DNA from: JAVVHE01 sp032249695
GTDB lineage: Bacteria; Pseudomonadota; Alphaproteobacteria; Sphingomonadales; Sphingomonadaceae
Assembly: GCA_032249695.1 (NCBI GenBank)
Contig: JAVVHE010000021.1
Span: 1-48,759 of the forward strand
Length of the DNA: 48,759 nucleotides
Reading direction: 5' to 3'
Positions 22,683-30,930 of this stretch are shown in pieces (the stretch's first letter is position 1; every line of letters begins with the position of its first letter). Under the pieces are notes generated by a model. The model was not told the origin of the DNA. It made no database searches and saw only the letters and a list, made by a program, of their open reading frames with translations. Both the position numbers and the translations under genes were made by a program.

Positions 22683-22876
22683 CAGAGCGCACCCAGCAGC
22701 GCCTTGACCAGGCGGCCAAGGATCTGATCGATGCCCAGAAAGAACACCGCAAGGATCGTCGTCATCAGGATGACGAGCAGCGTGGCCGAGCGGGTCTCCT
22801 TGGCGGTGGGCCAGGACACCTTCGAAGTCTCCACGCGTACCTGCCGGATGAACTCGCCCGGCGAAACTCTCGCCAT
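22682..22876 (-). CDS. secE: Preprotein translocase subunit SecE
   Basis: This is the short form of SecE, 64 residues. It has an amphipathic region with VETSKVSWPTAKET and one membrane helix (LLVILMTTILAVFFLGI). It stabilises SecY in the translocon. GGAAGG lies about ten bases upstream of the ATG. First gene of secE-nusG. Confidence 0.97.
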   Translation of the reverse strand: MARVSPGEFIRQVRVETSKVSWPTAKETRSATLLVILMTTILAVFFLGIDQILGRLVKALLGAL

Positions 22877-22942
22877 TCTGTCAGTACCTTCCCACGAAAA
22901 ACACGTTCAGCCTACCGGCAAGGTGACCCTCCCCGGCAGGCC

Positions 22943-22957
22943 GTTCAAGCTTTGAAC
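22943..22957. promoter_or_regulatory. Perfect palindrome upstream of secE
   Basis: GTTCAA-GCT-TTGAAC lies between tRNA-Trp and secE. It may be part of the secE promoter (the minus-strand TTGAAC could serve as a -35) or an operator. An imperfect CCTACCGG / CCGGCAGG hairpin follows toward secE. Confidence 0.4.
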
Positions 22958-22979
22958 CCGTGCCGCTGTCCAAATCCGG

Positions 22980-23055
22980 TGGCAGGAGTGGAGGGACTCG
23001 AACCCCCGGCCCTCGGTTTTGGAGACCGATGCTCTACCAGCTGAGCTACACTCCT
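22980..23055 (-). tRNA. tRNA-Trp (anticodon CCA)
   Basis: A complete 76-base cloverleaf with CCA encoded: acceptor AGGAGTG pairing with CACTCCT, discriminator G, anticodon loop CTCCAAA giving CCA, and T-arm GGTTCGAGTCC. tRNA-Trp directly upstream of secE-nusG is the common arrangement. Confidence 0.97.
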
Positions 23056-23070
23056 CCGGCCGGAGCGGCG

Positions 23071-23099
23071 GCATTAGCGGAGCGCGTGTGCCTACGCAA
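23071..23099 (-). promoter_or_regulatory. Promoter of tRNA-Trp
   Basis: On the minus strand TTGCGT (23094-23099) and TAATGC (23071-23076) are 17 bases apart, with the -10 sixteen bases before the tRNA 5' end. Confidence 0.55.
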
Positions 23100-23417
23100 G
23101 GCGGGCCGGAACGCGACGAAATCGACGCCGCCCTGGCGGGTGGCCACCGTCGACTTCGGTCGACGCGCGGTGGGACGATTGCAAGCGGGGTGGGCGAGGG
23201 AGCGGACGACGCCATGCGCGAAGGGTGCCCACGGGTTTCCGACATTGCATGGGGGCGCCGTCTGCGTCAGGCGGCGCGACCGCCCGCCCCGTCACCACGT
23301 CGGGCCGGAACCTCTTCCGGGCCGAGGGCTCGCTCGCGGCCCAACGGAGCGTGATCGTCGCCCGTGGCAGGCCGGCGCCGGAAAACGTCCGGGCGATGAC
23401 GCCGCGTCAGCTCCCCC
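23100..23417. other. Gene-free stretch upstream of tRNA-Trp
   Basis: No credible gene is present; the open frames are short and rich in Arg and Pro. It contains a hairpin GCGCCGTCTG / CAGGCGGCGC near 23252-23274 and a CCGGAA / TTCCGG inverted repeat further on. No T-rich run makes either a clear terminator. Confidence 0.5.
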
Positions 23418-23660
23418 TCAGTCCTGCAGGCCCAGCGCGGCCTTGTATGTGTCGAGCAGCATCTCCGCCTCCACCCGCACGTGGCGTTCCATCTTCCGCA
23501 GACGGATCACCTGGCGCATCGTCTTGGTGTCGAAACCTTGGCCCTTGGCCTCGGCGAACACCGCGCGGATGTCGGCTCCGAGGTTGGCCTTATCCTCCTC
23601 CAACCGCTCGATGCGCTCGATGAAAAGGCGCAGCTGATCGGCTGCGATCGCGTCCGCCAT
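23418..23660 (-). CDS. GapR-like DNA-binding protein (DUF2312)
   Basis: This 80-residue, highly charged, helical protein matches the DUF2312/UPF0335 family (QLRLFIERIERLEEDKANLG, then VIRLRKMERHVR). The Caulobacter member GapR clamps overtwisted DNA and assists topoisomerases ahead of replication and transcription. Length and the RLEEDK and KMER segments are as expected. It has its own promoter at 23691-23719, whose -35 overlaps the stop of the upstream EF-hand gene. Confidence 0.88.
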   Translation of the reverse strand: MADAIAADQLRLFIERIERLEEDKANLGADIRAVFAEAKGQGFDTKTMRQVIRLRKMERHVRVEAEMLLDTYKAALGLQD

Positions 23661-23690
23661 GAACCCCGTCCTATGCCCGTGAGGCGGGGC

Positions 23691-23719
23691 GGGTAGCGGC
23701 GCGCGCGGCGCGGGGTCAA
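23691..23719 (-). promoter_or_regulatory. Promoter of the gapR-like gene
   Basis: TTGACC (23714-23719) and CTACCC (23691-23696) are 17 bases apart on the minus strand. The TGA within the -35 is the stop codon of the EF-hand gene (23716-23718). The surrounding GCTTGACCCCGCG is identical to that of the tRNA-Glu promoter. The -10 is weak. Confidence 0.5.
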
Positions 23720-24204
23720 GCGCTGGCGTCAGCCTCGGTCTCGGCGCGCGCGGGCGCGGGGCACTCGGGCCGCGGTCGCCGCTTGGGCGCCGTGGCAGCG
23801 AACTCGGCGCGATTCAGCAGCCCCGATCCGTCGCGGTCGGCTTCAGCGAACTTGCCGCGCGCCTTGGCGGTATATTCCTCGAAGCTCAGCTTTCCGTCGT
23901 GATCGGTGTCGATCCGATCGAAACTGCGCCGGCGGTTCGCCAGATACTCGTCGAGGCTGACCTGCGCGTCGCGGTCCTTGTCATAGCGCGCCAACCGCGC
24001 CGCATCGCGTGAGGGCGCGCTGCGCTGATAGCCCGCCGGTGCCACCGGAGCGGGCGCCGGCGCTGGCTGCGCGGGGCCGGGCGCCGCAAGAGCAGGCGCG
24101 GCCAGTGCCGAGGGCCCCGGCTCCGGCGTCTTCGTCATGCGCCCGGCGAGGATGCCGCCGATGCCGACGGCCAACAATAATCCCGCTGCAACCACCGGCC
24201 GCAT
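23716..24204 (-). CDS. Membrane-anchored EF-hand protein
   Basis: This 162-residue protein has an N-terminal membrane or signal segment (MRPVVAAGLLLAVGIGGILAG), an Ala/Pro linker (about 30-58) and three EF-hand loops: DKDRDAQVSLDE (75-86), DTDHDGKLSFEE (99-110) and DRDGSGLLNRAE (123-134). All carry Asp at the key positions and a closing Glu, so calcium binding is likely, in the periplasm. EF-hand proteins of this form are common in sphingomonads, with unknown targets. The proline-rich C-terminal tail has one cysteine. Confidence 0.85.
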   Translation of the reverse strand: MRPVVAAGLLLAVGIGGILAGRMTKTPEPGPSALAAPALAAPGPAQPAPAPAPVAPAGYQRSAPSRDAARLARYDKDRDAQVSLDEYLANRRRSFDRIDTDHDGKLSFEEYTAKARGKFAEADRDGSGLLNRAEFAATAPKRRPRPECPAPARAETEADASA

Positions 24205-24303
24205 GGCAAGTCCTCCAACGCTTTTCCAAAGAAGCGGTGCGCACTGTAGCCTGTACCGCTTCAGGATAACAGGTTTATTCGCCTAACTTTTCCAGTCCCG
24301 ATC

Positions 24304-24963
24304 TTAACCAATCAGCACCGTACGGGCGATGATTACCTGCCGCCACAGTGATCCGCGCCGTTCGGGGGGAAGCGCGTGCAACTGCCGGTTCCGATCGCGC
24401 GCGCCCAGTCTTGCGAGCGCCATCAGCGGCCGCGGCGCGTTTACCGGCGGCGTGCGCAGCGGGTGCGGCGCCTCCGATCCCGCTCCGGGCTCGAGCAGCC
24501 GCGATGCTTCGCCGACAGCCCAGATCGTGCCGAGCGCCGAGCACTCGCGCTCGCCTGCGCCGAGCACGCGCGCAGCCAGCGCGAACAGCATGCGTCCGCG
24601 CGTCCGCGCGGCCTCGGCGACCTCGCCGCGCAGCGCGAGCAGCGGCGCATCCTCCAGCGCTGACAGCGCCGCGCCGCCTGGCAGCGGCAGCAGCGTGGCG
24701 GTTGCGGCTGCGAGTAGAGGTTGCGGAGGAGGCGGCGCGTGGTCCAGCTGCTCCAGCGCCTCGCGCCACCATGCCAGCCGCAGCTCGACGGCCATGGGGT
24801 CGCGCAGCCGAGCCGGCAGGCCCCACAACTCGGCCTCCAGCGCGAACAGCGCAGTCAGCGCATCGCGCGAGCCCGCTGGCGCCCACAATGTTGCGAGCCA
24901 CCGGTCGCGGTCGGCGGTGCGCAGCGAGTCTGCCGCGAGCGAGAGCGCCGCGCGCGAGTCCAC
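24304..24963 (-). CDS. Squalene/phytoene synthase-like protein, short and degenerate
   Basis: This 219-residue protein resembles the squalene/phytoene synthase superfamily in its first half: DRDRWLATLWAP, ALTALFALEAELWGL, and RLAWWREALEQ, the family's RLxWWRxxL block. The aspartate-rich motifs that bind prenyl diphosphates (DXXXD) are not visible and the chain is about 60-80 residues short, so it is unlikely to be a working carotenoid enzyme. Related short proteins in alphaproteobacteria and mitochondria (NDUFAF6 type) are linked to respiratory complex I assembly; that is a possibility only. GTG start, four bases after the ettA stop, so probably cotranscribed with ettA. Confidence 0.65.
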   Translation of the reverse strand: MDSRAALSLAADSLRTADRDRWLATLWAPAGSRDALTALFALEAELWGLPARLRDPMAVELRLAWWREALEQLDHAPPPPQPLLAAATATLLPLPGGAALSALEDAPLLALRGEVAEAARTRGRMLFALAARVLGAGERECSALGTIWAVGEASRLLEPGAGSEAPHPLRTPPVNAPRPLMALARLGARDRNRQLHALPPERRGSLWRQVIIARTVLIG

Positions 24964-24967
24964 AGAG

Positions 24968-26647
24968 CTAGCGCGTCAGCCGCTTGTACTGCATCCGGTG
25001 CGGGCGGTCGGCGGCGTCGCCCAGGCGGCGGCGCTTGTCTTCCTCGTAGGCCTGGAAGTTGCCTTCGAACCACTCCACGCGCGCGTCCCCCTCGAAGGCG
25101 AGGATGTGCGTTGCCAGCCGGTCCAGGAAGAACCGATCGTGGCTGATGACGACCGCGCAGCCGGCGAAGTTCTCCAGCGCTTCTTCCAGTGCGCGCAGCG
25201 TCTCCACGTCAAGGTCATTCGTCGGCTCGTCCAAGAGCAGCACGTTGCCACCCTCCACCAGCAGCTTCGCCATGTGGACGCGGTTCCGCTCGCCGCCCGA
25301 TAGCTGGCCGACCTTCTTCTGCTGATCGACGCCCTTGAAATTGAACGCGCCCACATATGCACGCGTCTGGATCTCGTTCTTGCCGAAATAGAACTTGTCC
25401 GCGCCGCCCGACACTTCCTCCCAAACATTCTTGTTGGGATCGAGTGCATCGCGCGACTGGTCGACATAGGCGAGCTTCACCGTCTCGCCGATGCGGATTT
25501 CGCCAGCGTCGGGCTTCTCCTGGCCGGTGATCATGCGGAACAGCGTCGTCTTGCCCGCGCCGTTCGGGCCGATCACGCCGACGATGCCGCCCGGCGGCAG
25601 GCTGAAATCCAGCCCCTCGATCAGCAGCTTGTCGCCATAGGCCTTGGTGAGGCCCTTCGCCTCGATCACGACGTTCCCCAGCCGCTCGGGCGTCTGGATC
25701 ATGATCTGTGCCGCGCCGGGGCGGCGATCGTTCTGCTTCTCGACCAATTCGTTGAACGCCTTGATGCGCGCCTTCGATTTCGACTGCCGCGCCTTTGGCG
25801 AGCTGCGGATCCACTCCAGCTCCTGATCAATCGCCTTCTGCCGCGCTTCGTCCTCGCTGCTCTCCTGCCGGATGCGCTTGGCCTTGGCTTCCAGCCACTT
25901 CGAATAATTGCCCTCGAACGGAATACCGCGCCCGCGATCGAGTTCCAGCACCCAGCCCACGACATTATCGAGGAAATAACGGTCGTGCGTGACGAGGATG
26001 ACGTTGCCCTTATATTCGACGAGGTGGTTCTCCAGCCACGCGACACTTTCGGCGTCTAGGTGGTTGGTCGGCTCGTCGAGCAGCAGGACTTCGGGCTTTT
26101 CCAGCAGCAGCTTGCACAGCGCCACGCGCCGCTTCTCGCCGCCCGACAGCTCGGTGACGCCGCTGTCGCCCGGCGGGCAGCGCAGCGCGTCCATCGCGAT
26201 TTCCACCTGGTTGTCGAGCGTCCAGCCATCGACCGCGTCGATCTTCTCCTGAAGCTCGCCCATCTCGGTCATCAGGGCGTCGAAGTCGGTGTCGTCCTTC
26301 GGGTCCGCCATCTCGGCCGAGATCGCGTTGAACCGCTCAACGAGGCCGTGGACGCCCGCGACCGATTCCATCACGTTTTCGCGCACGGTCTTGGCGGGGT
26401 TGAGATGCGGCTCCTGCGGTAGGTAGCCGACGCGAACACCGTCAGCCGCCCAAGCCTCACCCGAATAGTCGCGGTCGATCCCCGCCATGATCTTCATCAA
26501 GGTCGACTTGCCGGCGCCATTGACGCCGATGATCGCGATCTTGGTGCCGGGCAGGAATTGTAGGTGGATATTGTTGAGGACGGGCTTGGGCTGACCGGGA
26601 TAGGTCTTGGTAAGCCCCTTCATCACGAAGGAGTATTGATAGGCCAC
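24968..26647 (-). CDS. ettA: Energy-dependent translational throttle protein EttA (ABC-F)
   Basis: This soluble ABC-F ATPase binds the ribosomal E site and gates entry into elongation according to the ATP/ADP state. The 559-residue protein holds two nucleotide-binding domains: Walker A GVNGAGKST and GPNGAGKTT, LSGGE signatures in both, LLLDEPTNHLD and LLLDEPTNDLD Walker B motifs, and the interdomain linker rich in Lys/Arg/Glu. The N-terminus (YQYSFVMKGLTKTYPGQ) and full length fit EttA rather than other ABC-F members. GTG start. Confidence 0.95.
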   Translation of the reverse strand: MAYQYSFVMKGLTKTYPGQPKPVLNNIHLQFLPGTKIAIIGVNGAGKSTLMKIMAGIDRDYSGEAWAADGVRVGYLPQEPHLNPAKTVRENVMESVAGVHGLVERFNAISAEMADPKDDTDFDALMTEMGELQEKIDAVDGWTLDNQVEIAMDALRCPPGDSGVTELSGGEKRRVALCKLLLEKPEVLLLDEPTNHLDAESVAWLENHLVEYKGNVILVTHDRYFLDNVVGWVLELDRGRGIPFEGNYSKWLEAKAKRIRQESSEDEARQKAIDQELEWIRSSPKARQSKSKARIKAFNELVEKQNDRRPGAAQIMIQTPERLGNVVIEAKGLTKAYGDKLLIEGLDFSLPPGGIVGVIGPNGAGKTTLFRMITGQEKPDAGEIRIGETVKLAYVDQSRDALDPNKNVWEEVSGGADKFYFGKNEIQTRAYVGAFNFKGVDQQKKVGQLSGGERNRVHMAKLLVEGGNVLLLDEPTNDLDVETLRALEEALENFAGCAVVISHDRFFLDRLATHILAFEGDARVEWFEGNFQAYEEDKRRRLGDAADRPHRMQYKRLTR

Positions 26648-27053
26648 GAGGATCGGGTCCGTTTGCGGTTCGGGTGAGCAAGCGCCTTAGCAAGGCTGAG
26701 CGGGGCGGCGCTAGGGCTCGCGCGTTGACGCAATCCGCCCGATCAGCATCCGCCCGGCGGAAAAGCGCGAGGCGGGACCCGATCAGGACCAGAATCGACG
26801 ACGCTCCGATCGACGACACCCCGCCGCACGCACCGGCGTGCCAACCGCCGGACCGGCGAGAAGCGCGGCGATTGGCTCTGTTCAACCTGCCCGGCACGGG
26901 GCCGCCCAGCCGCGGGGTCCGATGCTGGAAGCTCGATGCACTCTGGAGACGTATCGCCGGTGAACCCACGGGGAAGCCCGGCGAGTGAGCTTGCAGGCGT
27001 TCGATCGGCATCGGGTGTGCGAACCTGAAGCGTCGCGGGACCGATCTCGCCTA
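26648..27053. other. 406-base gap upstream of ettA
   Basis: No credible gene. Near ettA the minus strand holds CCTTGCTAAGGCGCTTGC, which may be part of its promoter, but no clear -35/-10 pair at 17 bases was found. The rest is GC-rich without hairpins that could be assigned. Confidence 0.4.
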
Positions 27054-28736
27054 TTAACCCCCGCACCGCCCCGCCCCCGGCCCCTTCACGAACCGCCCCG
27101 GCTTGGCGCCCGTCGGCTCGCCGCCCTTCAGCACGGGGACGCCGTTCACCCACACGTCGCTGACGCCCTCCGCATATTGCTGCGGCTTGGCATAGGTGGA
27201 GCGGTCGATGATCGTCGTGGGATCGAAGATCACCACGTCGGCAAACATGCCCGGAGCGAGCCGGCCGCGGTCGCGCAGGCCCAGCCGCTTGGCGGGCAGC
27301 GCGGAGATGCGGCGGACGGCGCTTTCCAGCGTGTCGATGTGCTCGTCGCGCACATAGTGGCCGAGGAAGCGGGCGACGTTGCCGAAGGCGCGCGGGTGGT
27401 TCGATGATTTCAGGAACACGCCCTCGGTCGCGGGCGCGCCTTCGTCCGAGCCGAGGCTGACCCACGGCAGCGACGCGAACGCCTTCACGTTCTCCTCGCT
27501 CATCAGGAAATAGACCGTGTCCACGCGCGCGCCATCGGCGACGACCAGATCGACCATCGTATCCTCGGCCGAGGTGCCGCGCTCCTTCATCACGTCGGCA
27601 AGCGTCTTGCTGATATAGCGGCGCAGGTCCGGATTGCGGAAACCGATGAACAGCACCTTCGCCGGATCGCGGCCGGTCTCCATGTAGAGGTTTTCCCAGC
27701 CGCTCGGACTGCCGCGCATTTCGGCGATCACGCGCGAGCGGGTGGCGGGATCGCGCAGCCGTTCGACCCATTTTTCGACCCCGCCCGCCTGCACCCAGGT
27801 CGGCATCGAAGCATCCAGCCCGGTCGCGCCCGCGGTATAGACGTACATCGTCGCGCGCACGTCGAGGCCCGCCGTCCGCGCCGCCTCGATCCGGCGAAGG
27901 ACATCGGCGCGCTTGCCCCAGCTCTCCGCGCCGGACAGCTTGAAGTGGTAGATTTCAACCGGCCCGCCGCTGTCGCGCGCGATGGTGAACAGCTCGTCGA
28001 GCGCGCCTTCGATGTTGCGGCCCTCGCTGCGCATGTGCGTGATGTACTCGCCGCCGCACGCCGCGCTCGCCTTCGCCAGCGCCGCGAGTTCGGGCGTCTT
28101 CGCGTAAGTGGCGGGCGCATAGATCAGCGCGGAGCCGACTCCCATCGCGCCCTCGTTCATGGCCTGCCGCACCAGCGCCTGCATCCGGGCGAGCTGCTCG
28201 GAGCTGGGCTGCACATCGCCCTCGCCCAGCTCGTGGATGCGGATGGTGGTCGCGCCGACGAAGCTGGCGACGTTCAGGCCCACGCCGCGCTGTTCGTAGC
28301 TTTGCATCCACTCGCCGAAGCTGCGCCACGGCATCGGGAACGTGATGTCCTCTTGGCGGCGCAGCGCCGCCGCGCGCATCGCATCGGTCTGCGGGCCCAT
28401 CGTCCAGCCCTCGCCGAACACCTCCAGCGTCACGCCCTGCTTCAGGTCGCTCATCCCGCGCGGATCGGCGATCAGCGTCGTGGGCGCCCAGCTTTGCATG
28501 TTGATGAAGCCCGGAGCGACCGCCTTGCCGCCCGCATCCACCCGCCGCGCCGCCGCGGGAGCCTCGCCCCGCCCGACCGCCGCGATCCGGTCCCCCTTCA
28601 GCGCGACCCAGCCGCGATAGCCGGGCTGGCCGGAGCCGTCGTAGACGACCCCGTTCGCGATGACCGTGTCGTAGCGTGGGGCCGGGGCGGCGCCGAGCAG
28701 CAGCAGCGCGGGCAACAGGGCGAGCGGCTTCATCAT
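27054..28736 (-). CDS. Exported amidohydrolase, D-aminoacylase-like, atypical metal site
   Basis: This 560-residue protein starts with a signal peptide (MMKPLALLPALLLLGAAPAP), followed by the amidohydrolase start (YDTVIANGVVYDGSG) and a (beta/alpha)8 barrel. It resembles N-acyl-D-amino-acid deacylases: YITHMRSEG (His234), VEIYHFKLSG (His264), a late VSLGSDEGAP with the catalytic-type Asp, HPRAFGNVARFLGHYVRD, and a C-terminal GRLAPGMFADVVIFDP. However, the first metal motif HxH is replaced by GFINMQSWAP (79-81 are Asn-Met-Gln), and the family cysteine after GVT is replaced by FGEG (Glu109). It may use one metal or a different chemistry. It is exported, so a role in periplasmic peptide or amide turnover is likely. 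AGGA lies upstream of the double ATG. Confidence 0.8.
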   Translation of the reverse strand: MMKPLALLPALLLLGAAPAPRYDTVIANGVVYDGSGQPGYRGWVALKGDRIAAVGRGEAPAAARRVDAGGKAVAPGFINMQSWAPTTLIADPRGMSDLKQGVTLEVFGEGWTMGPQTDAMRAAALRRQEDITFPMPWRSFGEWMQSYEQRGVGLNVASFVGATTIRIHELGEGDVQPSSEQLARMQALVRQAMNEGAMGVGSALIYAPATYAKTPELAALAKASAACGGEYITHMRSEGRNIEGALDELFTIARDSGGPVEIYHFKLSGAESWGKRADVLRRIEAARTAGLDVRATMYVYTAGATGLDASMPTWVQAGGVEKWVERLRDPATRSRVIAEMRGSPSGWENLYMETGRDPAKVLFIGFRNPDLRRYISKTLADVMKERGTSAEDTMVDLVVADGARVDTVYFLMSEENVKAFASLPWVSLGSDEGAPATEGVFLKSSNHPRAFGNVARFLGHYVRDEHIDTLESAVRRISALPAKRLGLRDRGRLAPGMFADVVIFDPTTIIDRSTYAKPQQYAEGVSDVWVNGVPVLKGGEPTGAKPGRFVKGPGAGRCGG

Positions 28737-29059
28737 TGCGGGCTATCCTTGGCGAGGTCGGCGCTGGTGAGAGAAACGGTCGGCGACCGATATCCGTTCG
28801 CGGCGCCAATCCTCGTTTCGGCCTCGACCTTCGGCCAGCTGTTCGCGGCGCCCAGCGTCTCCATCCCCGTGCCCGTGCTCGACCGCGACGGCGAACGCAA
28901 CCACGCTTAACCGGCAGCGCCGCGCCTGCGAGCACGCGCTTCCGAAAGCCATCTCCAAGTTCCCGGTGCTCGTCGACATCGAGCTCGAGTCGCGAAGCTC
29001 GCGATCGAGTAGCCCGCCACAGGTCGCCATGCTAGGCGGTAGCGCGCGGGAGACACGGG
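28737..29059. other. Divergent 323-base gap between aminoacylase-like and DUF3089 genes
   Basis: It holds the two divergent promoters, which were not resolved. An imperfect hairpin CTCGAGTCGCGA / TCGCGATCGAG lies near 28984-29010. A plus-strand frame open to 28910 has protein-like composition but no start or family, so it may be a decayed fragment. Confidence 0.4.
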
Positions 29060-30211
29060 ATGGCGGCGCGGCGGTTTCTGTTCATCATCGGCGTGCTGGT
29101 GGGGGTCGTGCTGCTCGGCGCGGGGGCGTTCCGGCTGTTCGGCGGGCGGCTGATCGCGACCGCGACCAAGCCGCGCGTCAGCTTCGCCGAGAGCGCCGTC
29201 TCGCCCGCGCCCGATTATGCGCGCGCCGCTTCGTGGATCGCGCGGCCGGGGCGAGCGGGGGATCCGGGGCTGTTCACGCCGCAGGGTTTCAAGCCAGCGC
29301 CGCATCCGGCGGCGGCGGTGTTCTACGTCGCGCCGACCGCCTACACGACGGGCGACCGCTGGACCGCCAACCTTGCCGACCAGTCCTTCCGCACGCGCAT
29401 CGCCAGCCTCACCGCCGCGCAGTCCTCGATCGCGAACGGCGTCGCCGCTGTCTGGGCGCCTTATTACCGGCAGGCCGTGTTCGGCGCGTTCCTGTCCGAG
29501 CGCGCGGCGGACCGCGACCGGGCGTTGGCGCTCGCCTACTCTGACGTGCGGCGCGCGTGGAATTCGTTCCTTGCCGCCAACCCCAGCGGGCCGATCATCC
29601 TCATCGGGCACAGCCAGGGCGCGCTGCATCTGTCGCGCCTGCTCGCCGACACCGTGGCGCGCGACCCGCGGCTGAAGCAGCGCATCGTTGCGGCCTACCT
29701 GCCGGGCTGGCCGCTATCGGTGGAAACCGACCTGCCCGCGATGGGCCTGCGGCCCTGCACGGGCATGGACACGACCGGCTGCGCGCTCGGCTGGCAGAGC
29801 TTTGCCGAGCCCGCCGACACCCGGCCCAGCGCGATCGCCTTCGCGCGGTGGCCCGGCATCGGCGGCCCGCACGCTCCGGGCCAGCACATGCTGTGCACGA
29901 ACCCGATCCGCGGACTGGCGACCGAGGCCGCAGCGGTCGCCGCGGCCAATCTCGGCTCGCTGCAACCGGCGGGCGACGATCCGCAGCCGCGGCTGATACC
30001 CGGCAAGGTCGGCGCGCAGTGCCGCGGCGGCTTCCTGATGATCAGCCAGCCGCCCGACGGCTTCGACCGCTATGTGCTGCCGGGCAACAACTATCACGTC
30101 TACGACATCCATCTGTTCTGGGTGAACCTGCGCGCTGATGTCGAGCGGCGGACTAATGCGTGGATGGGCGCCCGCCTGCCTGCCGCGAAGCGCCTGCCCG
30201 AAGCTCCGTGA
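29060..30211 (+). CDS. DUF3089-type alpha/beta hydrolase, membrane-anchored
   Basis: This 383-residue protein has an N-terminal membrane anchor (FLFIIGVLVGVVLLGAGAF) and a hydrolase domain with the nucleophile elbow GHSQG at 183-187 (Ser185). DUF3089 blocks include FYVAPTAYTTGDRW and YYRQAVFGAF, a cap with two cysteines around residues 234-241, and a late YHVYDIHLFWVNLR with the likely catalytic His. Substrate unknown; the periplasmic side is likely. The ATG at 29060 follows GGGAGACACGGG. Its stop overlaps the ruvX start. Confidence 0.8.
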   Translation: MAARRFLFIIGVLVGVVLLGAGAFRLFGGRLIATATKPRVSFAESAVSPAPDYARAASWIARPGRAGDPGLFTPQGFKPAPHPAAAVFYVAPTAYTTGDRWTANLADQSFRTRIASLTAAQSSIANGVAAVWAPYYRQAVFGAFLSERAADRDRALALAYSDVRRAWNSFLAANPSGPIILIGHSQGALHLSRLLADTVARDPRLKQRIVAAYLPGWPLSVETDLPAMGLRPCTGMDTTGCALGWQSFAEPADTRPSAIAFARWPGIGGPHAPGQHMLCTNPIRGLATEAAAVAAANLGSLQPAGDDPQPRLIPGKVGAQCRGGFLMISQPPDGFDRYVLPGNNYHVYDIHLFWVNLRADVERRTNAWMGARLPAAKRLPEAP

Positions 30212-30681
30212 GCGCGCGGGCGCTGTACGATGGCGCAGCGTTCAGAGCGGCGCTGGGCGGACCGCACCGGCTGATCGGGATCGATCCCGGCACGCGGACG
30301 ATCGGCACCGCCTTCTGCGACGCGGGCTGGCGCGTTGCGACGCCTGCGCGAACGATCGAGCGCACGCGCCTCGCCGCCGACCTCGCAGCGCTCGCCGCGC
30401 TGGTGGCCGAGGGCGGCGCGGGCGGCGTGGTGCTGGGCTACCCGCTCAACATGGACGGCAGCGCCGGCCCGCGCGCGCAGGCCACACGCGCCTTCGCGCG
30501 CGACCTGATCGCAGCGCTGGCGCTGCCGCTGGTGCTGTGGGACGAGCGCCTGAGCAGCCATGCCGCCGAGGAGGCACTGCGCGCGAGCGGCACACGCACC
30601 CAGGCGCGGGTCGACGCCGTTGCAGCCGCGCTGATCCTGCAGTCCTTCATCGACCAGCACCGCCCGCCCGGCCCCCGCTAG
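30208..30681 (+). CDS. ruvX: Putative pre-16S rRNA nuclease / Holliday junction resolvase-like YqgF
   Basis: This RNase H-fold nuclease, implicated in 16S rRNA 5' maturation, has 157 residues. It has LIGIDPGTRTIG (Asp26), VVLGYPLNMDG, WDERLSS (Asp112-Glu113) and DAVAAALILQSF (Asp136), all the family's acidic residues. The GTG at 30208 overlaps the DUF3089 stop (GTGA), giving coupled translation, and is preferred to the ATG at 30160 inside the upstream gene. Confidence 0.93.
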   Translation: MSARALYDGAAFRAALGGPHRLIGIDPGTRTIGTAFCDAGWRVATPARTIERTRLAADLAALAALVAEGGAGGVVLGYPLNMDGSAGPRAQATRAFARDLIAALALPLVLWDERLSSHAAEEALRASGTRTQARVDAVAAALILQSFIDQHRPPGPR

Positions 30682-30930
30682 CCCCGGCGCGTCACCAAGC
30701 GCGCCGCGCTCAGCGGCCCGTCCGCGAGGCGGCGCGCAGCCGCCCGGACGCTCAGGCGCTGCGGCGCAACCGGCGGCCGGCGGCGAGCGCTGCGGCGCCG
30801 CCGAACAGTCGCGCGGCGGTCTGCGGCTGCGCGACGGGCGCGCGCTGCCGGTTCGCGCCGACGATGCGGCAGTCAATGATCCCGCCCTCAACGCCGCCAG
30901 AGCTGCGCCGCGCTCCGTCACCACACACCG

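Noticed and set aside
30752..30930. Minus-strand frame ending in a Gln-rich, Ala-rich, RRLRR tail resembling a PEP-CTERM end
   Set aside because: It opens inside the M24 gene in another phase and has no start region, signal peptide or PEP motif.
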